Shown here: positions 58,581 to 64,000 of the stretch, in pieces
How the letters are laid out: each line of letters begins with the position of its first letter
Position numbering within the stretch: position 1 is the first letter of the stretch
NCBI GenBank assembly: GCA_030770535.1
Contig: JASVEC010000001.1
Coordinates: forward strand, 1,798,001 to 1,862,000
Direction: 5' to 3'
DNA from: Batkoa obscura
Taxonomy: Eukaryota > Entomophthoromycota > Entomophthoromycetes > Entomophthorales > Batkoaceae
DNA length: 64,000 bases
Translations under genes and position numbers: made by a program
The notes under the pieces: model-generated
Seen by the model: only the letters and a program-made list of their open reading frames with translations
Database searches by the model: none
Told to the model about the DNA's origin: nothing

Positions 58581-58679
58581 TGGGGATGTATTTTTGTTTA
58601 AGAATTTTACTAACAATTTTTCCGCTCAAATAGCGCTTAAAAAATAGAAAAAGTGATGAAACCAAAAAAAACATCCCCA
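58581..58679 (+). mobile_element. MITE family A copy, 99 bp
   Basis: TGGGGATGTATTTTTG...AACATCCCCA with TA on both sides; close to consensus. Confidence 0.93.
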
Positions 58680-58760
58680 TATGTAATGAATTAATGATAT
58701 ATGATAAGTCGTTATTTTATTTACTGCAAATATATAATGTAACAATATAAGACATTTTAA

Positions 58761-58799
58761 TATAGAATATAGAATATAGAATATAGAATATAGAATATA
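58761..58799 (+). repeat. (TATAGAA)5 tandem heptamer
   Basis: Five perfect TATAGAA units followed by TATA; likely polymorphic in length. Confidence 0.92.
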
Positions 58800-59383
58800 A
58801 GTGCAATAATATTAGGTCACTGCAGATAAATTCTATTTTTTGTTAATAATAAACTGTCATGTTTGAAGTTCATTAACTGCTATCAGTTTTATCATGTGAA
58901 CTTAATATTATCAATAGTGGCAAAAGATAAAAATGATAGTTATAAGTAATTGATAATAAAAATAATAATTTAATGCAGAAACTTTATCTGTACTAAATGT
59001 CTTTTAATTTGGTTAGTTAAATTGAACTTTAAAGTTTTAAACAGTTTGAGTTTAGTCTAAATAATTTTAATCCACACTTTAATATTTTTGTGAGGTTTTA
59101 TTTTTAAGCCTGGACCTTATTATTTTATTAATTTTATGTAAAACCTTTCTTTAATTATGTAATAAATTTTTTAGTGTCTATTTTTTTGAATGAATTATTT
59201 ATTTAAAAATTAAAAATTTATTGCTTATTAATGTATAATTAAATGCTAATAAATTATTTAAAAAAATTACTTATCAACTGTTAAAAAAAGAGTGTAGAGA
59301 CTTATTTAAAAAATGTTAAAATTTTATTTTATTAATTAGAAATATAAACAACTTAAAACATAAAACGGATGTTTAAAAAAACT

Positions 59384-60187
59384 TTACTTCTCATCCTCTT
59401 GAAAATAATTGATATCAAATCCTTTAAAGACATTGCCGAAATCCGGTTTATAATCATCGTCATGGACCTTAATATTTAAACTAGAATTAACTAAGGTATC
59501 TCTTGAAGTATTGATCGACAATCTTCGCTGCTGTTGAACATACTTTGGCAGTTCACTAATTTTTTTGCCACGAAATGAACTTTTAGGCCTATTTGGACCC
59601 AAAAAAATTTTTGGGTCTGTTTTTAGCATTTCTTCAAAACTCATCTCTTGTTCCAATTCTGACTCATCATAGCAATCAAAATTAAGCATAGAGAACGAAG
59701 TTGACATGCGCCTTGAATGGTTATTAGAAAAGGGGTTAAACAATAGCCCTTTTTTAGTTGTTTTTTTCTTTATCATTTTGTTTTTTTCGCCTTTTTCTAA
59801 TAAACTTGGACTTTTTTTTGATTTACAATGAAAGCTTTCATCCATTTTTTTATTAAATGACTTTCTGGCTATGATTATGATAATAATAATTAATACCAAC
59901 AATACCCCACCTGCTATTCCTACAATTAACCCTATCGGTGTCGATGAGCTACTGCTTGATGTTGCGCTTTTGTTCACTTGAGTTGAACTCCCTACACAAC
60001 TTACGGAAGGACATGTGTCACATGTGCGTACGGATACTATACATATCTTATCATCTGGACATTTCGGACATGTTGGGCGGGTTATTGGGCATTGTATACA
60101 CTCAGTGCTTGTCTCATTTAAATTCATTTTTTGGTCATCAGCAATTAATAAATAATTAGGTGTTATGTCTAATTTATTGTTAGACAT
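59384..60187 (-). CDS. OPY2-like cysteine-rich membrane anchor, 267 aa
   Basis: Fungal Opy2 is a single-pass plasma-membrane anchor that recruits Ste50 in the HOG osmotic pathway. The real ATG is at 60187 (MSNNKLD); upstream in-frame codons have no ATG. The outer part carries the Opy2 cysteine pattern: ECIQCP, RPTCPKCPDDKICIVS, RTCDTCPSVSCVG. A Ser run follows, then one strong TM segment (GLIVGIAGGVLLVLIIIIII) and a basic cytosolic start (ARKSFNKKMDESFHCKSKK). The cytosolic tail has serine-rich and acidic patches (RRMSTSFSML, ESELEQEMSFEEML). No N-terminal signal peptide, as in Opy2. The N-terminal cysteine domain supports the call; the tail shows no clear Ste50-binding motif. Confidence 0.8.
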   Translation of the reverse strand: MSNNKLDITPNYLLIADDQKMNLNETSTECIQCPITRPTCPKCPDDKICIVSVRTCDTCPSVSCVGSSTQVNKSATSSSSSSTPIGLIVGIAGGVLLVLIIIIIIIARKSFNKKMDESFHCKSKKSPSLLEKGEKNKMIKKKTTKKGLLFNPFSNNHSRRMSTSFSMLNFDCYDESELEQEMSFEEMLKTDPKIFLGPNRPKSSFRGKKISELPKYVQQQRRLSINTSRDTLVNSSLNIKVHDDDYKPDFGNVFKGFDINYFQEDEK

Positions 60188-61406
60188 AATTTTAAAAATG
60201 TTAATAACAATAAAAAAAAGCAAGGAAAATAAAAAGTTAAAAATTAATCTATCTCGTTTTATAAATTGACTTTATTAATAGTTGTTTATTGTACTGTATT
60301 ATACCATATTATATAATTTTTTCAGAGGTAATTTATTATTATTAAGTGTAGGTTCCCTTCCTATTTTTTTAACAGTAGAAATCATTAACCCGCTAATATT
60401 TTTACCAGTTCTAAGTTAATCAAAGTTTGACTGAATTACTCAACCTGATTGGGCTTTATTTAATAATTTTAAATAAATAAAAATATTTTAAATATTTGTA
60501 TTCGTGTTTGTATGACTTTCTTATTACCAAACCTTTGCTTTTAAATTTAATTAATTAGTTTATTATTGTTGGAATTTGAAGTTGCATTTTAATTGTTTTA
60601 TTCATTGATGAGTAATAAAAATATTAAGCAAAGGAACAGCCATTTTTAGCAATATTATGGAACTACGTTTTGTTAAATGGACTTACATATAAAGCTAAAG
60701 AAGTAAAATTATTATTAACTTTTATTTTCAAATAAATGTTTTGAATAATTTTACTTTGAGCCTCTCTTTGATATAGTTTATTAATCAGCTAATTGGTGTG
60801 TTTCTATACTGCATTTTTTTATTTGTTATAGACAAAACCATTGAATCTTCTATTAATAACAACTATCTTGATCATTTGGCTTACCCATCACCAATACTAT
60901 AAACTGGCCTTTGGAATTTAATCTAGCCCGACTCCTCTTGAAGTTTATCTCTCCAAACGATTAGTTTAGTTGATTAAGAGATTCTTCTTTGTTTAGCTAA
61001 AACTAACTTAGTTTAAATAGGGAAAGAGCTTCAAACAGATAGTTCTTTTGGCATAATACTGTAGTAACAGCATACAGCCATTCTGTCTTTTTTATTTGCT
61101 TCGTTGCTATGCCTGTTCCCTTTTGAATCTAACGACTTATAAGTATTCACTATAAGTAAAGTAGCTACAAACCTACAGAAAATATGTATTAAAATAGATA
61201 ATAAGTAAAAAATCATTTTATTAAAAAACAGTAAACCTTGCAAATAAGAAAGCAAGTACTTGAGTAAAAGAAAATATAAGTTAAGTTAAAAAAAGTAATA
61301 TAAATTAATCAAAAAGAAAAAAGTTTATCATTGGTAGTGCTTCATCAATAATATGATTAACGCTTCAAAATTACAGAAAGCATGCACTTATTATAAGCCA
61401 GTAGTT
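60188..61406. other. Intergenic stretch
   Basis: Upstream of the OPY2-like gene and downstream of the acidic repeat frame. A short somewhat GC-richer patch near 60890-60960 could be a decayed coding piece, but no frame or homology could be supported. Confidence 0.45.
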
Positions 61407-62312
61407 TTAACTGGTCTGTAAAATACCATAATTCGTGATGTTAACAAAATCAAAACCTTCTTCATTCGAGCTAACATCTTTGTCATAAAAGCCAACGGCA
61501 TTTTTAGTAGTTAAATTAGTGGTGCTCTCGTCACTTAAATACCCATCATTTTTATCGATATAAATCATATCTTTGAATGTTAGGATACTAGAACTCTTAT
61601 CACTAAAATATTCTTCTTCATCAAATCCATCTGCTTCTTTAATAGCAACATTAGCGTAATCTTCATCATCGCATTTATTATATTCACTTGAATAAACTTT
61701 ATCCTCAGTGGCGACGTCAATGCAATCTTCACCATCGAAGAAGCTATGCTCATTAGCAAAGCAGGCTACATTTTCAGAAATGATGGTAATAGAGCTATCA
61801 TCAATCATATAACCACCTTCTTCATTAGAATAAAACGTATCTTTAAACTTTAAACTAATATAAACTTTCTTGTCTAAGTGTCTAGTTTTTCTACTAAAGC
61901 GGCAAACTTTTTTAGGGGTAATGGTAGCAGAATTATCACTGCTTATGCAACCATCTCCTTCATTAAAGCAAACTGCATTCTCGATAATTATATCGATATA
62001 ATTATCATCATCTGAGAAACTAGATCCATTACTAGAATTAGTAGCGTCCTTAATAGTAATAGTAGTATACCCTTCCTCATCTAAATAGTTGTATTCCTCA
62101 CCAAAGCGAGCTGTATTTTTAACATTAATATAATCATAATCATATACATCTGAAAAACTAATTCTATTACCAAAACAAGTAGCATCCTCAGCAGTAATAT
62201 CTGCATAATCTCCAGAATCAAACTTAATTTTACTAAACTTTGGAGTTTCAATAATAGTAGAAATATATAAGTTTATTTTGTTTAAATTTGTAGCATGGAA
62301 ATCATTATCAAT
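61407..62312 (-). CDS. Acidic tandem-repeat open frame, 301 codons, no usable ATG
   Basis: One continuous frame from just after a TAA (62315-62313) to a TGA/TAA-type stop at 61407, after ILQTS. It consists of about eleven degenerate units of 22-24 residues, with consensus like D-Y-x-x-I-x-I-x-x-A-x-x-F-x(6)-S-D-E: examples DYADITAEDATCFGNRISFS, YIDIIIENAVCFNEGDGCIS, SSITIISENVACFANEHSFF, DYANVAIKEADGFDEEEYFS. A basic break (PKKVCRFSRKTRHLDKK) sits mid-way. The only in-frame ATG is at 61808 and would discard half of the units. A MITE sits 22 bp upstream. Either the first exon lies beyond the MITE, or this is a truncated gene. No known family recognised; highly acidic, no TM segment. Confidence 0.55.
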   Translation of the reverse strand: MDNDFHATNLNKINLYISTIIETPKFSKIKFDSGDYADITAEDATCFGNRISFSDVYDYDYINVKNTARFGEEYNYLDEEGYTTITIKDATNSSNGSSFSDDDNYIDIIIENAVCFNEGDGCISSDNSATITPKKVCRFSRKTRHLDKKVYISLKFKDTFYSNEEGGYMIDDSSITIISENVACFANEHSFFDGEDCIDVATEDKVYSSEYNKCDDEDYANVAIKEADGFDEEEYFSDKSSSILTFKDMIYIDKNDGYLSDESTTNLTTKNAVGFYDKDVSSNEEGFDFVNITNYGILQTS

Positions 62313-62333
62313 TTAATTAACTTGACTATTATA

Positions 62334-62433
62334 TGAGGATGTATTTTTTTGTTTAATAATTTTACTAACAATTTTCCACTCAAATAGCATTTAAGAAACG
62401 GAAAAAGTGATGAAACCAAAAAAAACACTCCCA
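62334..62433 (+). mobile_element. MITE family A copy next to the acidic repeat frame, 100 bp
   Basis: TGAGGATGTATTTTTTTG...AACACTCCCA with TA on both sides (ATTATA/TATATA). Confidence 0.9.
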
Positions 62434-62543
62434 TATATAAGTTTTAATATAAAAATGAAGTATAATAATATTTAGATAGTCAAAATATAAACCATAAAAG
62501 TAATTTTTATAATTTAAATTATTTTGTTAAACTATTTAAAACT

Positions 62544-63020
62544 TGTGAAAGTTGGTACTCAGTGGTTGCAGTTAAAAGTAATTTTAGCTTAATTAACTGG
62601 CCGTAAGTCGAAAGGTCTTAGTTTATGTAACTAAGATAGACTTAAATTAATAGAAATACTACGTAATAAGCTACGAACTATGTAAAATAAATAGAATAGA
62701 AGACATTAATGTAAAACATGCGTAAAATATTATAAGACTTAATGGCTTTATTAAAAGTACGATATCAGGAAGTAATTCAATTATAAAGCCTCGAGTTATC
62801 ATGTTGAAGAATCTTTTTTATACACCAACTGAGTGGCTATATATAAGGAACATGATAACAGTTATTTCTTATTATAGTTGCCAAGCATGGTCATTAAAAC
62901 ACGGACAATAAGTTCTTCACGATTAAGTGGTAGGAATTCTCACAGTAAATCTAAGTAAGGAGCTTTGGGTTGATTATTATGTTATAATTAATCATAGAGC
63001 TAATGAAGCGATATTTCACA
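62544..63020 (-). mobile_element. Fossil solo LTR-like repeat (family B), about 477 bp
   Basis: TGTGAAAGTTGG...ATATTTCACA with AACT directly on both sides, the clearest target duplication of the family here. Same sub-type as the 28977 copy. LTR kin without internal genes. Confidence 0.78.
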
Positions 63021-63699
63021 AACTATTAAAAGTGTAAGTTAATTTTAAAACTTTCTTATTTAAAATAATTTATGCAAGTATTATTATTTTATTTAATATG
63101 TTTTTAATTAAAGTTATGAAATTTAATATTTAAAAAAAAGGTCAAAGTTCTTCTAATTAATTGTTTATAATAAATTAAAAAAACTTAGTTTTAATAATTG
63201 AAATAAACTTATAAATAAAAAAACAATATATAATAATTAAGCAAATTATATAAAATAAATAAATAAATTATATAAATTATTAATAAATTATATAAAAATT
63301 AATAAAAAATAACATAATTAAAAATAAGACAAATTTATTAAAACTGAATGTAATAAAATTTTAAAAAAAGCTATTATATTAAAAAGTTTATTTTATATTT
63401 TATATTAAAGTGCCTTATATAAAAATACAATAATAATTACAATTTTATATTATAATTACCAAATATAAATATCAAGTTATAAAGATAATATTTTTTGTGA
63501 TTAAAAAATAAAAATTTTTACAAGAAATTTAAACAAAAACTAAATTAATTACATTAGATTTAAAAATACATTTAATTTTAATAGTAAAATCACTTAAATT
63601 TAAATAAAATTTATTATATGAGTTATAATTAATTTAAACAATTATTATAATATAATCAATCAGGAAATTAATAAAATATTATTTTATAAAATATGGCAA
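63021..63699. other. Extremely AT-rich gap between two LTR-like repeats
   Basis: About 680 bp with almost no G or C (long runs of AATTATAT-type sequence and A/T tracts). No gene, MITE or RNA recognised. Confidence 0.7.
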
Positions 63700-64000
63700 T
63701 GTGAAAGTTGATACTTAGTGGTCGAAGTTAAAAGCTACTCTTGCTTAATTAACTTGCCTTGAGTCGAAGGGTCTTAGTTTATGTAACTAAGATAGACTTA
63801 ATAGAAATAGTACGTAATAAGCTACGAATTATGTAAACAAATACAATGGAAGATACTACTGAAAAATCTATGTAAGATGTTGTCAGAAAGACTTAGTGAC
63901 TTTATTAATGATACGTTATCAGGGAGTAATCCAATTAAAAAGCCTCGAGTTATCATGTTGAAGAATCTCTTTTATACTCCAACAAGCACGGATATCAAAA
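63700..64000 (-). mobile_element. Fossil LTR-like repeat (family B), cut by the window end
   Basis: Begins TGTGAAAGTTGATACTTAG and follows the 27535 sub-type closely through to ATACTCCAACAAGC at the edge. Whether internal retrotransposon sequence follows cannot be seen. Confidence 0.72.

Larger units (their letters stand above)
58367..59383. other. Intergenic stretch with one MITE and a heptamer array
   Basis: 3' flanks of the orphan gene and the OPY2-like gene. Holds MITE 58581-58679 and the TATAGAA array at 58761-58799; no gene seen. Confidence 0.55.

Noticed and set aside
61031-61255. 74-codon minus-strand frame with hydrophobic start (MLSYLQGLLFF)
   Set aside because: No homology, poor start context, and common for AT-rich DNA to give hydrophobic chance frames; left as intergenic.
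5534-62433. CRISPR-like recurring 100-bp repeats
   Set aside because: Copies are dispersed kilobases apart, in both orientations, with target duplications; they are MITEs in a eukaryotic genome.
1-64000. tRNA or rRNA genes
   Set aside because: No B-box (GGTTCGAATCC-like) sequence with a matching cloverleaf and no rRNA-like conserved block was found by eye; a tRNAscan-SE run would settle it.

Overview
The window is a stretch of nuclear genome from an AT-rich, intron-bearing eukaryote, most likely an early-diverging fungus. Introns are short (mostly about 45-65 bp) with GTAAGT-like donors and TTTAG-like acceptors. Stops TAA, TAG and TGA are all used as stops in well-conserved genes, so the code is standard. 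An OPY2-type cysteine-rich membrane anchor and an Mzm1/LYRM7-type LYR protein argue for Fungi. An entomophthoralean/zoopagomycete or an AT-rich mucoromycote would fit; this placement is inference.

Left part (1-26,600), gene-dense: the 3' end of RIO1 kinase; IMP dehydrogenase; coproporphyrinogen III oxidase (HEM13); an ABCF2/Arb1 ATPase; a hypothetical protein divergent from an RBM22/Slt11 splicing factor; ISA2 Fe-S assembly factor; a TBL1-like LisH-WD40 co-regulator; signal peptidase subunit SPC1; and a full-length VPS13 whose third exon is 9.3 kb. Exon joins were rebuilt by hand from splice signals and reading phase; every chain given closes to a whole number of codons.

Middle part (26,600-38,100), transposon-rich: a homogeneous family of about 100-bp MITEs (termini TGGGG...CCCCA, mostly TA target duplications), fossil solo LTR-like repeats of about 460-500 bp (TGTGAAA...TTTCACA), and one 3-kb TA-flanked DNA transposon with a decayed transposase. 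That transposon carries two MITEs, one internally deleted LTR-like repeat and possibly a small foldback element. One of its MITEs sits in frame inside the transposase. The only host gene here is a four-TM MARVEL-like protein.

Right part (38,100-64,000): a secreted GMC oxidoreductase, a gene remnant, eIF4E, cardiolipin synthase, a tandem pair of FAR1/WRKY-GCM1-like zinc-finger genes (first dead, second intact), a C2-plus-class-3 lipase of the diacylglycerol lipase type, Mzm1/LYRM7, a small single-TM protein, a predicted mitochondrial EF-P-like factor, the meiotic recombinase DMC1, an orphan protein, an OPY2-like anchor, and a 302-codon open frame made of about 11 acidic repeats of 22-24 residues with no usable ATG. 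Two further LTR-like copies flank an extremely AT-rich stretch at the right edge.

Most host genes are housekeeping and not organised by pathway; several pairs are divergent with short shared upstream regions (8672-9355/9517-10999; 53181-53470/53629-54532). The less ordinary content is the MITE/transposon system, the acidic repeat frame, the zinc-finger duplication and the EF-P-like gene.
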